Of a stretch of DNA of 64,000 nucleotides, positions 48,267-62,049 are shown in pieces. The notes beneath the pieces are model-generated. The model saw nothing but the letters and a program-made list of their open reading frames with translations, was not told where the DNA came from and searched no databases. The stretch comes from Ciborinia camelliae (lineage: Eukaryota > Ascomycota > Leotiomycetes > Helotiales > Sclerotiniaceae): NCBI GenBank assembly GCA_025890175.1, contig JANPYM010000008.1, positions 1,169,337 to 1,233,336 of the forward strand, read 5' to 3'. Both the position numbers and the translations under genes were made by a program. Position 1 is the stretch's first letter, and each line of letters begins with the position of its first letter.

Positions 48267-51200
48267 TTATCTTGGAAGAGATCGCTGCACGAGAAGAGCG
48301 ATTCGGTCGGCGACCTAATTGAAATCATGTTAGTCATTTATCAACGTCAGAGAACCATGTGTCTTACCTCTGGTGTCGACTTGATATATGGCAATTCAAA
48401 GAATTTGTATTTCTCGTTCTTGACGAGTTCGATGACTGTCACAAGCACGCCCCAAGGGATTGGTGGGGAGATGAATGCTCTTTCTAACAAAACCCGAAGG
48501 ATTTGTTGACTGATGTCCGACTCTTCCTGGTCATTTAAATCATTTCCAAATAGTTCCAGGAGCGCTTGCATGAAATAATGCGTATGCGAATTGGGAAATC
48601 GAAGTTGGTTAACCATGCTAGTCAGGAGATAGTGTCGAGCTTCTTGATTTAGTTCGTGAACGAGCATTGAGACCAAAGAAGCATCTGTTGAACTGCGAAC
48701 AAAAGTTGGTCCACCCTTTTGTCTTGCTCTTGTCACTGCATGCATAGCGATGTGCAAAACGAGAGATTCGATCAGCTGCAAGTCAACGTTGATGGGTACA
48801 AATCCTGGACCAGTCACTTCGGCTTGTTTACGTTGGATAGTATGTGTGATGTGAGCCACAGCATCCTCTGAAGGGCCATTCTGTAAAGCTTGTTCAAGGA
48901 TTTCAAATAGACCAGTTGATTGTAAGGTACCCTCAATATCATTGACGACCTCTGGTGATATGCGAATCTCATCAATGCGGTCAATTTTCAATCCTTGCTG
49001 TAGTGGATCTGGTGACTTGGGCATTGTTGGGTGAGCATTGTGAATAACGTTCAACAGTTGTACACAATGAATTGGTATGTTGGCACATAACTTTGAGGAG
49101 TGTGCGGCTAAGAAGTCAGGATAATCGTGTTGCAATATAACAAAGAACTTGAGAACACCTTGGTATATATCCCTCGTCGCCAAAGATAATTGCAATGGCT
49201 TCACTAGCTCGCCCATATAAGACAGCAAGCATTCCATAAGTTTCGCAAATGGTTGCCACCCCATGTCATCTGAAAGTCCCATCAATGGCACAAGGAAAAA
49301 GCGGTGAGAGATCAAGGTCATCCAACCGTATACAAAGCCTGGGAAATAAGCTGGCTGGAGTTTGATAAGCTTTTCAGCGAATGTCAAAATGATTTGACGG
49401 TTCTCCGTTGCAGGTAACTCGACCGAGAAAGTGTTGAAGTGGTAGAGGATCGAAGAGAAAAGTCGTGTAAAGACCTTCTGGTTGAAGCTTTCGCCACGCA
49501 TGACATGATGATGATTCAAAACCAATGTTATGACGGATAGGATTGATTCCAGGAATGCAGCTTTGTCGGCCTTAACTTCGCCTTCGCGCTCATAGCCCTT
49601 AACCAGTAAGGATATAAGCTTTGCTAATGCATCGATAGGAACGTAGGCATCGTTAAGGTAACCATGCATTTGAATCTGCTGTTCGAAACGTTCGACTGAT
49701 GTATCAATCGAGAGGCGCAAAAACAGGCACAGATCTTCCTTGTCATTGATAAGCTGCCTGTTATACATGTGAGAAATGAAAACAAGACCTGCCCTTTCTG
49801 GGGCAATGGGGTTGCTGAACAAGTGAATCCATTCTTCAAAGACATATTCCATTTGATCCTGACGAAATGTAAGACGATCATCTTGACTGCGACCAACACT
49901 TTTTGGGAGGGCAGAAGCTGCAAGCTTTTCCTTAAGCTGTTGGCCAACTTCCAAAGTAGGCTCTTTTGAAATCCACTCGAAAGCGACTTCCAAACTTTTC
50001 GCGACATCGGTATACAATGCCAGTGGTCGATCGTTCAAGAAAACTTGCTCCAAGAGAGAGAGGAAGAATTCTAGCGTTCCTTCTTTGCGCTCAGCCAAGG
50101 CGGTAGAGGTGGCGAAGTCGACGCGTGCCCAATCGATCATTTCAGCCTTGACTAATGCAACGATCAGTGGGACATGGAGAAGTGCTTCTCCGACTTGCTG
50201 TCCAATGATCATGGAAACACGAACTGCACAACGACCACCAATTCTAATAATGTTCTCAAGTACGTGTACTAAGCACTCAATCACCAAAGTATTCTCACTA
50301 CCGCTAAAGACTATTCCACAGATTTGCTCTGCAATCCAGATGTCATAAGGTTCTTGTCCTTGCTGGCTCCGGATAATTAAACTGTATAAAGCATCCAAAA
50401 TCTCAATGACGGGGTGTGGTCGAGGAAGATCCATATAGTGCTGCTCAGGAATATCGGCAGTGGTTTGTTGAAGGTCAGTCAATAGCCTTTGCACCTTTTC
50501 TGGCAACCCTTGCGGGTTCATTGCCATATTTGGCATTCTTCCATTTGACACAGCTGAAGGTTGGCTGTAGGAAGCTTGCTGATTGTTGACGAGTGGCATC
50601 GCAGGAGTCTCGGCGGGCGTTGGAAGGTTTGGAACAGCTGGAAATTGATCCTGTAAAAGATCATTGGTGATTGATCGTGTTGCATCCGAAGCTGTAGCAA
50701 CATGAGTAGTGCCGGCTAAGGAGCCTGCTACAGAGCCCCTATCGGTTATAGGTAGTAGTCGTGGCTGACGAGCAAACTCATCGTATATAGCCATTTGCTC
50801 CTGATTGAGGCCAGAAAGTGATGGCTGCAATTTATATGGGCTTGGAATTGTCCACGCCCAACGGCTTAGTTGTGGATCGATATATGGATCATCTGGTCGT
50901 CTCATATGGTGAAGGCGACGGGCTTCCAACTCTGGCTCCAACATTTCTTCGATTTCAGGAACAGCACGCTCCTCGGCCTTCTTTTCGACTTGGCTGCAGG
51001 CCAAGTCGAGGTTAGAATTTACACACATGATAATGGTTCCTTCGGGTAACTGATGTTCGATTGATAGTGTTCTAATATAATTTGTCATGCTTGCACGCAA
51101 TGGCTCTTTGGAAGTGACCAAGGCAAGGCTGCCAGCAGTCTTTTTAACCATGTTGATAGCAGCAGAGCGCACACGAGCTTCATTCGGCTCGGTTGCAAAG

Positions 51201-54200
51201 TCCTTGTGTATCATCTGAGCGGTCGAGATAGCAGCAATAGTAACAGAACGTTCTACGACCGGAGAAATGATCTCGTGAACTGCTCGAGTAATTGCGGTTT
51301 TGAGAATATCATGCAGTTGGCGTGTGTTGACCATGTCATTGCTGGGTGGGTAAGTAAGAAGAGGTCCAAGATCAGGCATGGTAGCAAGGATTTCTTGTGG
51401 AGAGAATCTGCCACTAGCGATTCCACCCCCTAGGCCATTCACAGAAAGATTTTCAAATCTATCTAGGCCATCAGGTACTGCCATTGGCTCGGTAGCCTCT
51501 TCTACAGGTGGGATGCGACTCTGGAATTCTGTGGAGGGCTTGATGCTCTTATGATCAAGACTCAATCCTTTACAGAGAACTTCGATTTCAAACTTGAGAT
51601 TCAGCTTGAGCTCCGCATTGTGGTATAATTCAATCAAGAGGTGAATGATATCCATAAGCCACGGGTTTGGTGGTTTGAACACAACCGAGTTTCTACCTTC
51701 CATGAGAATTTTGCAAACAAATGGAATGACAATCATGAGTCGTTGTGTGTCGTAAGCCTCTAGTAATAGTTGTTTGAAAGCAATATTCCTGTGTTTGATG
51801 GGTTTGTCATGAGCGAGTGTTATAGATCCCAGCCAACCACCGAGATTCTTCAAATATGAGCGCTCTACCGCTGATTGCAGGGTGCTTTCAGAATTGAGCA
51901 GCTTCGAAACACTGATAAACGTCTCTCTCATTAGTTGGTTCCACAAAACCTTGTCCTCGAAAAGCTTGACAAGCCCAAGATATAGTGCGTGATAGTTGGG
52001 TTGAAGTTTAACTCGTTCCTCAACTAAATGTCCAGCCAACCATTTTTGACTCGTATCACCAAGGGCGTTTTTTAGCTCAACAAACTTCGATTCTATGTTG
52101 AGTTCTGTGATGTTATTTAACAGGAATAATACTTTTTCTCGTGTTCCTCCCTCGGGGTCTTTGAAGTCTGTGTTGGGAGGGAGGGGGTCCACGTTGACTG
52201 AGTTGAATGGAGGTGCCGCAGGCTCAGTGGCTAACATTTCATCGATATTGCCATTTATGATTCCGCCTCCGTTCATTAAATCATTATGCCCATTGCGCAA
52301 CATATCCTCTTGTTGGTCGTGGATGACATTTTGAGCCTTCTTCCAAGGTTCCGTGCCTTCGAGACCAGACACTTGCAGCAACTGATGACAGAATCCTGGC
52401 CATTCTGATAAACGAGGAATAAATTGCAACAGAGCTTGCAATCCGAACTTGTACATCGATTCCTGTGAAAGGTGATCTCGGACTGCTTCAAGAATCATTC
52501 CTAGACCAATCTCAAGAGGCAGGTCTGCAATGAGCTTATCTTGAATAATGCCACCAAATAAAACAGCGGTAGTTGCAAGAGCCTCAAGTGGGTAGGTGGA
52601 ATAGAGACTGTACTCGTCAAAAAGACCGTGGATCATACAGGCAAAAACGTCTTGTTGATGGGGGTCACGGGCAGATTTGTAACCAGCTAAGGCATCAACA
52701 ATTTCCCGAACCCGGAGCTCTGCACTATACATTTGCTTGTAATGTTGTTCCATCGTGAGTTGTGCGTCTTCGCTGAGCATGTTAGTTACCAAACCATTGC
52801 TATCGATAATTCGGTCTAGCTCGTCATCCTGGCCATAGTTGATCAAACGCGGGTAGGCAGTGATGCAAGTTCGTTGTACGGCGATCAATTGTGTGGAAGG
52901 CTCTTTTGGTAAAATTTCCTCCAAGACGTTCAACATCGCAAATATAGTTTTGACAGGCAACATTATACTGTGCTCTCGTTGGGTACGTTGATAGGCAAGC
53001 TCATGTTGAGCTTTGATACTTAGAAAAGTCAATAGAGCGGCACCAAGTTCTTCCTCTCGTGGCAAATTCGTGGCCTTCCAGTCTTTGAGATCCAGTAAGC
53101 TACGGGAATGTGCTAGGGCAGCAAGGTCGAGCCCAAAGCCATTGAGCATCGAGGCCAATTCATGAAGCCATTCATGCTTTACCGCATGTTCCAAAACAAG
53201 AGGAAGCTCGAGAGGTGCTTTAACATGTGCGTCCATTAAGCGTTGTGCCACCCAGCTCTTATCTTTTCGCCACAGGCTTGCTAAGACGAAATCATAGTTG
53301 CTGTCGACCTTAAATAGGAAGCGTTCGAAAAGGTTATTGATTGTCTCCACTGCTAAATCAGGCCATGGCCGCGGTACGCCGAATGCCGAGACCAGGAATA
53401 TGTCTAAATTAGGCACGACCACTTCTTGGAACAGACGTTTGGCTTCCACTGTTTCTGAGTATTGAGGCTCTCTGAGGGCGACGATAAAGACGGATGTTAA
53501 TGTGATTACGGACACAAGAGGATGTCTTACTGCCCACTCGGCACGTTCTCGAATCTCCGGCTTAGCATCGACGTAGTCTTCTAGTGTGAATGATGGCCTA
53601 AGTTTTGGAATGGTGGATGCGTCAAGTTCGTTTGGGCTCAGTGACGCGTATGCACTGATGAAAGAAAGTTGGGTTTCGGTATTTTGCCAGGCACCGCCGA
53701 GTAGTTGTGGGATAATAGCAGGGTCTTCAAGCGCAATTGGCCGAACGGCTTCGTACAATGCTAGGAATTGTTGTGGAGATATTCTTAGATCCGGTATATC
53801 GAAATGTTGGACAACTTGAAGCCAACTGAACCCTGCAGGAACTTCTTTGCGAAGACTGCTAACCAATACTTGTGGAGAGAATGTGGGGGTTCGACTGATG
53901 GCAGTATATAGTAAGGCAGTAGCGACTTGTGCTTCGTTGAGGTTGATATCGCCAGCGTGTCGTATATGATTTCTACATGTATCCTCATCCGACGTAAACG
54001 CTGACCCCGTTCTTTTTATGTATAATAACAACTCGTTGCTTTCTGTGATTATCGTCATTAGGAAAAGCGCTGCGAGAACTTCTGTGGGTGCGGGAATATC
54101 TTGTTCTGGATGATCACGAAACCGGAAGCTGATTGCTCGAAAAAGAACAATTTGCGCTTGACGATCGAAATTCGGTGGATGACCTTGGATAAATCGATCG

Positions 54201-55003
54201 ACTATTGTGGCGAGGAAAGTGGGCGTGAGGTCTTCTTGACCTTGATTCACTTGAGAGAGGGTTTCTACGAAACTTTGATAATTTGCTGATAGGATAGCAT
54301 CGGCTATGGAACGTTAGCTTTCGATGGAAAGAAGGGATGGTTAACAAGAAAGAATTGAACAACCTTTGGTTTTAAGATCTGATCTTGATCCGCTTTTGAA
54401 AGCAAGTGCTAGAATTGTCTTCTCGAGCGCGTCTAGCTTAAAATGATCCATAAATGTTGAAAGATCAAAATCACGGAAGATATCTTCATTCCCTGTCTCT
54501 ATGGACTCCGCAATCTTCCCAGCCTGGTCGACATCATGGGCTACCTTGTGTACTTCATTCACTAAAATCTGGTAGTTGCCTGGATTAAGGACGGCTCGAT
54601 TAATACCGGGAAATATCTGCGGTGCGTTGCCAACCACAAGTCGGCTGAAGTATTTTGAGTATACTTCCATGCCGTGCTCATCAACCAGCTATAGCAAGCT
54701 TCATATTAGATGGAACCACGAGGTAGAAATAAATACGGTACTCAGATTACATACCTTTCTGAGCTGTTCAGCTTGTTGTTCCCACTTCGTGCGATCTTTA
54801 TCTTCTTTAATTGTACCTAGTAATAGGTAAACCTGAGCAACGACAATTTTATTGACACCGCTGGTACCGATTGGACTGTTTGTAGATGGACTTGCGCCAG
54901 CACTGAATGTACTATGATGCGAGCCGTGAGGTGAATGACTAACTCCTGTCACAATTGTTTGCGCCGGTGAAGGTGTGAAAGTCCCCCCTCTTGAATTCAC
55001 CAT
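48267..55003 (-). CDS. NOT1: CCR4-NOT complex scaffold Not1
   Basis: Four exons (55003-54755, 54688-54364, 54303-48368, 48314-48267) encode 2185 residues, compared with 2108 in yeast. The N-terminal region reads VVAQVYLLLGTIKEDKDRTK, then LVDEHGMEVYSKYFSRLVVG. Central CAF1- and CAF40-binding segments include NPWLMDIIHLLIELY and RAVHEIISPVVERSVTIA. The C-terminal NOT module carries HYFMQALLELFGND and LLERAFISPPIPWGVLVTVI. A last 48-nt exon gives VADRIALLVQRSLPR. Not1 holds the deadenylase (Caf1, Ccr4) and Not2/3/4/5 for mRNA decay and repression. The second donor (GGTTGT) is non-consensus but keeps the conserved frame. The start ATG is tentative, as the extreme N-terminus is poorly conserved. 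Confidence 0.93.
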
Positions 55004-56743
55004 CGAAGATAGTTGTATTTTGGCGCAGACCCACTCCCGCAGAGCTACCTCTCAATCTTGTCAAAGATGAAAGGTGATCTATCTGGGAGGAGTGGACATC
55101 GATGAATCGTATTTTGAGTATGCGCGACAATATTATAAGGTTTAAATTCGACTGGGAACGGAGGAAGGAAGGGAAGTTTGTTGCTGAGGAATGAATTTAT
55201 GAAGGCGATGTGTTCGTTGTGGGGGCGGGCAGTTCAACACAGAATTGACGTTGGAGGTTCGAAGGACGACTGAACTCTCATCGCGATATTCGGTTAAACC
55301 TTAAGGTAAGGTTACAAGAGTGAGGCTCTTGTAAGGCATCTAAAGTACCAGACCCGACAACATCAACAACAACATCAACATCAACCATTGGAGCTGAAGC
55401 TGGTGCTCAATTACCAAATCAATAACATTGAAATGATTATTATATTCGATCACGATTTTTTATTGGAGAGAAGAAATATATTCTCACCCCAGAGATCATC
55501 ATGGTCATCCATACATATCCTATGCTTTATGCAGTCATTTCGAGAAACTTTCTACCACCTGCAGGTATTCTTACAAGATGCCTAACTTATAAGTGACCTA
55601 CATACATACCATACCTACCTACGGATCATGAAAGGAAAGCATTGTTACCTACTTATGAGATAAGGAGTGCAGTATCAATGGAACCTTTTCGAGTTACCGA
55701 GATCCTTCGACGGTATACTGCAGCTTTATTAATATAGCGACTGTATACCTATGTACTTATATTTTTCTACCTATTCATATCTACCTACCTAGGTAGTCAA
55801 AATATCGCACAACTTGGCGTCGAATATAATCAACGGGCTCCAAGCAGGATTTCCAAATATCTTACCTAGGTACCTACCTAGGCAGTATGTAATAGTTCAA
55901 TTGTGTGGGGTTGGGGTTACAATAGAAAATGCAACCTTCCACGCCTCCGGTATTAACTTAAGTCACTCGGTAGGTAGGTACTATTCAATTCATTATAGGT
56001 ACCTATGGATGTATGACTCTGCTCAGACGGTCTGCCATCGCCAGGAGGTAGCAAGACTGTATACCTATGTACTTATATTTTTCTACCTACTAGGTATGCA
56101 TATCTACCTACCTAGGTAGTCAACATATCATATCTTACCTGGATACCTGCCAGGCACATTCCTTCAAAGGCTAAGGTACCAGTATCAATACAGAAATAAG
56201 GTATCTATCTATCTATTCGACGTTTGACATAGATGATAAGGTACCTCCATCGCAAGTGTTTCTGTCTCAAGGTCCCTTATTAATAGATATTACCTAGTCC
56301 TCATTCCAGTTTCATGAGCCAATACCTATCTAGAGTGGGAATATCCGTGCTTCCCGTCTTCCATATCCATCCCGCCGCTACTCCCAAGCTTATCCGCTGT
56401 GATTATGTAATCACTCGTCATCGGAGAAAGTATGGGTTATCATCCGATAACCCCACATCACCATGACAACGATTTTTGAGCTGATTAAATCAACAAAGAG
56501 TTAAACTATACGGTCTGTACCCGTATCATTCTAACGACTCCGCAATTAATCCACCTTTTTGCATACCGAACATCCTCTAGATTGTCAGAAAACTCTCCGG
56601 AGTACAGCTTTACTTTACCTTCATCATCAATTTCCTTATCATATCTTCAATACCTATACTTAAATTCTTTGCCCTTCGAAGGGCCGGCCGGGTTTGAGAG
56701 TTACGAAACGGCAAACTCACCTCTTGATACTGACTAGGGCAAG
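55004..56743. promoter_or_regulatory. divergent NOT1 / F-BAR upstream region
   Basis: About 1.7 kb between divergent genes. It is full of ACCTACCTAGGTA-type motifs and contains a direct duplication of about 70 bp (55739-55806 and 56055-56128). No protein-like frame is seen. Confidence 0.55.
55739..56128 (+). repeat. direct repeat pair, about 70 bp each
   Basis: GACTGTATACCTATGTACTT and the following ATATTTTTCTACCTA...CATATCTACCTACC...GGTAGTCAA occur at 55739-55806 and again at 56055-56128. The second copy has a small insertion (CTAGGTATG type). The copies are otherwise nearly identical, which points to a recent local duplication or a transposition footprint. Confidence 0.85.
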
Positions 56744-59700
56744 ATGCCTGGAACAATATCAGATGGACCTTCCGTCACCATGAGTTTCGCAAATAACTTC
56801 TGGGGAAAGGATGATGCTGGTGTCGAGCCATTGATACAGCGTATGGTTCATGCTAAACAAACCTGTGATGAATTGAAAACTTTCTATAATGGTATGTTTA
56901 TATCGGACGCGTATTGATTGGCACATGACTGATGAATTGCATAGCTCGTGCCGCTCTCGAAGAGGAATATGCTCGAAAATTGCTCCAATTATCCCGAAAA
57001 CCATTGGGATCTTCAGAGACAGGAACTCTGCGCAAATCGTTAGATGTTCTGAAGGGGGAGGTTGAGGCAATGGGAAAGGCACATCAAACAATTGCTGGAC
57101 AAATGAAAACTGAGTTGGAAGAGCCGCTGGCGGCGTTTGCAGGTGCAATGAAGGAGAGAAGAAAGATTGTTCAGCATGGTACAGAAAAACTACTGAAGAT
57201 TAAGGTACAACAGACTAATCAGGTCAACAAGGTAAGAAAGCCAAAGTCTCAACCTTGAATGTTTATTAACTCAATGGCAGACTCGAGACAAATATGAACA
57301 AGAATGCCTCAAGATTAAAGGTTACCTTGCACAAGGACACATGGTCATGGGTCAGGAAGAACGAAAAAATAAAGCGAAGCTTGAGAAAACTCAAGTGAAC
57401 TTAGCGATGTCGAATACCGAGTACGAAAATGCAGTCAAGATCCTCGAGGAAACAACTGGTCGTTGGAATAGGGACTGGAAATCGGCCGCGGACAAGTTTC
57501 AAGATCTAGAGGAGGAGAGACTTGACTTTATGAAGAGTAGTTTGTGGAGTTTTGCAAATATTACTTCCACTGTTTGTGTAAGCGATGATGCTTCTTGCGA
57601 GAAAGTTCGCCTCGCGCTTGAAGATTGTGAGGTAGAGAAAGACATCATGTCTTTTATAAATGAATGCGGCACTGGGCAAGAAATTCCGGATCCGCCAAAA
57701 TATATTAATTTCTGTCGCGGGGATGCGGATTCACAATCTGAGGCTTCTGAGGATGACGCTTATTCGGTAGCACAATTTCAACGAACTATAAACCCGGCCT
57801 ACAGAAGTTCTTCGCCACAACCATCTACCTACGAGTCTCATCATGATGCTCAATCGGCGCTCGCTAAGGAATTGGCTCATGAGGTTGAAACGCCAAAGAG
57901 TCGAGAGACAACCGTCACTCCTCAGAAGCTTACACCATCCAAGTCAACCCCGGATAGATCACGGCATGCCCAAGTCGAGGACTATGAACCAGAACCTCCT
58001 GTACAAGCTCCACCTCCGCAATCAGAGTACCAACAACCAGCCAGACCTAGAGCGCAATCCCAAGCTAGTTATCAACAACAGGGCCGAGCTCGCCCTCAGT
58101 CTCAAATAGATTTTCAGCAGCCTGGGAGGCAAAGGCAGCAACCTCCACAGGATTATCAACAAGCCGAGAGGCAGAGACAACAAGCGCATATTAATCATCA
58201 ACAGGCAGAAAGGCAAAGAAAACAATCTGTTGACTACCAACAAATTGACAGACACCAACAAAGCGAAAGACAAAAGCAGGCACAAGCTCAAGCCCACGCT
58301 CAGGCTCAGGCTCAGGCCAATTATCGTCAACAAGAACGGCCGAAACAAGCTCAGCTTGAATATCAACCCCAAATTTTGCAACAGCCCCAACTTGATTATC
58401 AACGTCCCGAAAGCTCCAGGTTGCCAAAGATGGACTGGTCAAAACCTATTCAAATGCCACACGAACAGCAACAAGGTCAATTAGTTCAGAAACAAGGCCA
58501 AATTGCCCAAGTGCCTCATAACCCCCACCCCATGCATGGAATGACAATGTTGTGTCGAACGGGGCCTCCTTCAGCACCTTCAGACATGAGCTCCGCCGCA
58601 AATAGCCCAGTGCGGCCATCTAGTCGGGATTCCCAAAGCGATTATTCAAACCCTACATCATTCTCAAGCCATGAGCCCCCAAGTGGCAAAATATCACCAG
58701 TAAAGCAAAGCGCCCCGGTTATTGAGAAGCCGATCCAGAAGAAAAAGAGTGGTATCTTTCACAGTCCATTCAGACGAAAGAGCAACAAAAGAGGAGAAGA
58801 AGTTGCTGTTGCCAAACCAACTACGTCGAATCGCAATACATGGTCCGGTCGAAACACCAGTGCTCAGAACAGTCCAACTAGACGGCCAAATTCAAGAATG
58901 ATACAGCCAGCACCACAAACGATGATGCTAACCGATCGACCCAGTAATAGCCCAGAGCCAGTTGATCCACGGGCCAACTTTCAATTAAATATTGGAAATA
59001 ACGTTTTCGATGTCGCAGCACCCGAAAAGAAGAATAAGTTTGCTCAAAGTGCCCCTGCTGCAAGTCAAGCGGTCGATGAATCTGATCCCATAGCTCAAGC
59101 TCTGGCTGATCTCAAAGTTGTCACTAAGGCATCATCTACTAGGGTATCTGCTGATAAATATCACGGGGTAGCCACTCCCGCTCCTGATGCGGCACCCACA
59201 TCCAGACCTATAGGATCTCAAATGGTCAATGGCGCTTTGATGGCCGGCATGCGAGGTACACCTCCACCCTCTTATGACCCAGCTCCTGTTGAAAGACTTG
59301 GCCTTCCGTCACCTGCCTTTACTTCCAAGTCAATGCAGCAAACTCGCCAAAAGTATGTCGACCAAACGGCAAACATGTTTAGTCCTCCCCAGCCAAGACC
59401 AGATTCGCAGCAAGCTGGGTATGGCTCACGTCCCGGAACAAGGGGATCAGATATGCCTCGAGCTACATCACCAGCACCGACCCGGAGTGTTTCGCCTCGA
59501 CCTGGAACGCAAGCGGAGGTGAGACAATCTCACAGATCTGCCTCCCCCAAATACGGTGGAAGCACACATTCTCGCACTGGATCTGCCCCCCAACAAAAAC
59601 GTGGCTCTGACACTTATTATCAACGCAATTCGCCAAGTATTTCTACTCGAGGTGTTTCGCCAGCCCCATATGCACAGCAAGAAAGACCCAGTAGCAGCCA

Positions 59701-60234
59701 CATAAAAGCTCCCTTCCAGCAACAAGAGAGGCCTAGCAGCAGTCATGTCAAAGCCCCATTTGCACAACAAGACAGACCATCTAGTAGTCATTCCACTGGC
59801 ATGGCAAATAATAGTATGGCAATACAATTAGCACCTGGTCCTGATGATGGTTATGGCTCGCAAGGACGAAGCGGCAGTAGAGCCAGCGCTGGCTCCAGGG
59901 CCATGAGCTATTATGGCGGTGGAAACGATCAACAACTGACTGCTCGAAGTAGAAGCAAGAGTGTTGCAGATGTTCGCCAATTCAACAGTCAAGGTCGACC
60001 AATCCTACATTTTGGTAAGTTATCAGCCGTCTTGATACATCAGTTCATACTAATATTGCAACAGCTCGCGCACTTTATATGTATCAAGCAGCTATCCCCG
60101 AAGAACTTAGCTTTGCAAAGGGGGATATCCTTGCGGTCATGACACATCAAGATGATGGATGGTGGGAGGCAGAAGTAGCTGGAAAGAATGGTCGACCTGG
60201 TTTGGTACCAAGTAATTACCTTCAAAACTGTTGA
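56744..60234 (+). CDS. F-BAR and SH3 domain protein (Hof1/Cdc15/Imp2 type)
   Basis: Four exons (56744-56891, 56945-57231, 57281-60014, 60065-60234) encode 1112 residues. The F-BAR domain (about 1-310) opens with MSFANNFWGKDDAGVEPLIQ, then KTFYNARAALEEEYARKLLQ and AAFAGAMKERRKIVQHG. The middle is disordered and Gln-rich, with RQRQQ and ERPSSSH repeats and KKKSGIFHSPFRRKSN. The last exon is a complete SH3 domain: ARALYMYQAAIPEELSF, GDILAVMTHQDDGWWEAEV and GLVPSNYLQN. Yeast and fission-yeast relatives bind the membrane at the division site and recruit actin and septum factors. The alternative start at Met-13 (MSFANN) is equally plausible. An ACGCGT sits in intron 1 at 56907-56912. Confidence 0.92.
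58060..58410 (+). repeat. Gln-rich repeat tract in the F-BAR gene
   Basis: Degenerate units of about 14-16 codons, of the type YQQAERQRQQ and HQQAERQRKQ, end in a QAQAQAHAQAQAQA run. The composition is prion-like and suggests disorder and possible condensate behaviour. Confidence 0.85.
59677..59800 (+). repeat. triplicated ERPSSSH unit in the F-BAR gene
   Basis: Three successive units of about 16 codons: QQERPSSSHIKAPF, QQERPSSSHVKAPF, QQDRPSSSHSTG. They are near-identical at protein level. Confidence 0.9.
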
Positions 60235-61762
60235 GTTTATCAATAGGCCCGAGAATACTGGAGGAGAAATGGTAATTGGATATAAGGGCTTGGGAAATGA
60301 CACGAGAATCTATGAACATGATAGCTCACGAGATGATGATGCACTGTACGCATTTGGATGATGGATTTTCTTTCCCCCATTTTTCTTTATTTCTCATTGT
60401 TCAATTCACACATGATATCTTTTTGACTTCTAGCGGGGGAGTGGAGAAGGGGATGGGGATTTTAGGATTTTTTTGTTTCGGCCAGCGAGAGCGTTATGTG
60501 GATGGATTTGTAGTTATACCTTTTTGAGATATGAGATATGCGCTTTTAGGTCCTTTTGCTTTTACTTTTTGCTGTTTGCGAATTGGGAGGGCGAGGGGGA
60601 GAATGAAGTACACACAAGCGTATAGGCTCGTAGAAGTATAATAATTTATGATGGGGGAATTAAATACATAACTTTCTTTTTTCGCATGTTTTAAGTTTTC
60701 GTAAAGCAATCTTAATGTCGAGAGTCTTTAAAAGACTATTTTATCTATTAGATGAGAGATCTAGATATAGGTAGGTATAGTTTCAAAGATATTTCAATAA
60801 CTATTATATTCTTGATCTACTATAGCTACAGTAATGACAATATACTACTACTGAAAAAGAATAAGTACGGAAAACATATAAATAGGTACCTATGTAAGCC
60901 CTAGAGAGAGCTCGGCGAACGAGCAAATACAACCGGGGCCAAACCTATTGATATAGGGAGCTCAAATCATATGTAGATATAGACTCTCTTAAGCTTATCT
61001 CTACACGACGGAAGAGATACGAATCCTTAAAATCTTGATGCTAGTGCGGATCAAAAATGGCACAGCATGCGATCAAAACTTAGCAAACTTGTGCAATTTT
61101 CCACGAAGCCGATGATCACAACAGAGCTTTTTTGTGTCTTAAATCCTCACTTTAGCTTATGTAGATATCGTAAGGTTATAGAGTTTATGGAATAGCAAGG
61201 GTACTAGGGTAGCAGTGAACATATAGGCTTTGGGCGATCGTCTAGATGGTTTGCTGAGCCTCTTTATCTTATGCATCAATGAAGCACAGCAGAATGGTAT
61301 TATCCGTACTTACCAGTAATACATCTCCGACTACTCAGAAGTTCCCTGGGATCTTTTTGCTGAATCTAGAACTAGATATTTACATCTATATGGATTTAGC
61401 ATTCATAACAGTTGGTAAGCTTAAGGGGACAGTACTCCATTTGTAGATTCAGATACGTTCATTAATTGAAAAATGAGATAGATACTAATGTTATTCTTAT
61501 TGGTTACGAACTCCGACCGTGACAAATACGTCTAATGCCATATGAAGACGACTCGTTCCAGTATGATTAGTCTGTGCTTATAAAAACAAAATTTAGACGC
61601 GATGCTTTTCGTGTAGTTACAAATATCAGAAGTTATATTGGATGAAAAAATCGGCTTATCCAATCTAGAATACATTAATATTTACTTGTTCAAATAGTAA
61701 GGGCATTTCGAGAATAACAACAACCGTAAAATTTAACATTTGTGTAGCCTTTCGTGGCATGT
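60235..61762. other. intergenic region downstream of the F-BAR gene
   Basis: 3' UTR followed by AT-rich DNA. No supported gene or RNA. Confidence 0.55.
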
Positions 61763-62049
61763 CAAAGAGACCTTGCTCCTGCAAAAACACCAATGGGTAC
61801 CACAATCATCATATGGTGCCAAACATTCAGTGCTGTAGTCTTTGTAGCCATCGCTCAACCGGTTTTGAATCTCTCTTTCGATCGTATCTCTTGGATAATG
61901 CTCCACCTTTGTATGTAGATGCTGTGATTGAAGCTGGTGCTACTGGCGTTTGGAAAGCTGTGAGCTCAGATCAACTACCAGTTGTTCGGGAAGCATATAA
62001 CCATGTTTGTACACGTGTATTCGTAAGTACCCATCACGGGATAAATTGA
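61763..62049 (+). pseudogene. relic of an MFS transporter C-terminus
   Basis: One frame reads QRDLAPAKTPMGTTIIIWCQ followed by TFSAVVFVAIAQPVLN, which matches the penultimate transmembrane region of fungal drug/toxin MFS pumps (the usual MGTAIVxFxQTLGG pattern). Near 61870 the reading moves to another frame and continues as LLDNAPPLYVDAVIEAGATG, then SDQLPVVREAYNHVCTRVF, again typical of the last MFS loop. The rest of the transporter is absent upstream. This is a truncated and frameshifted fragment rather than a gene. Confidence 0.6.
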
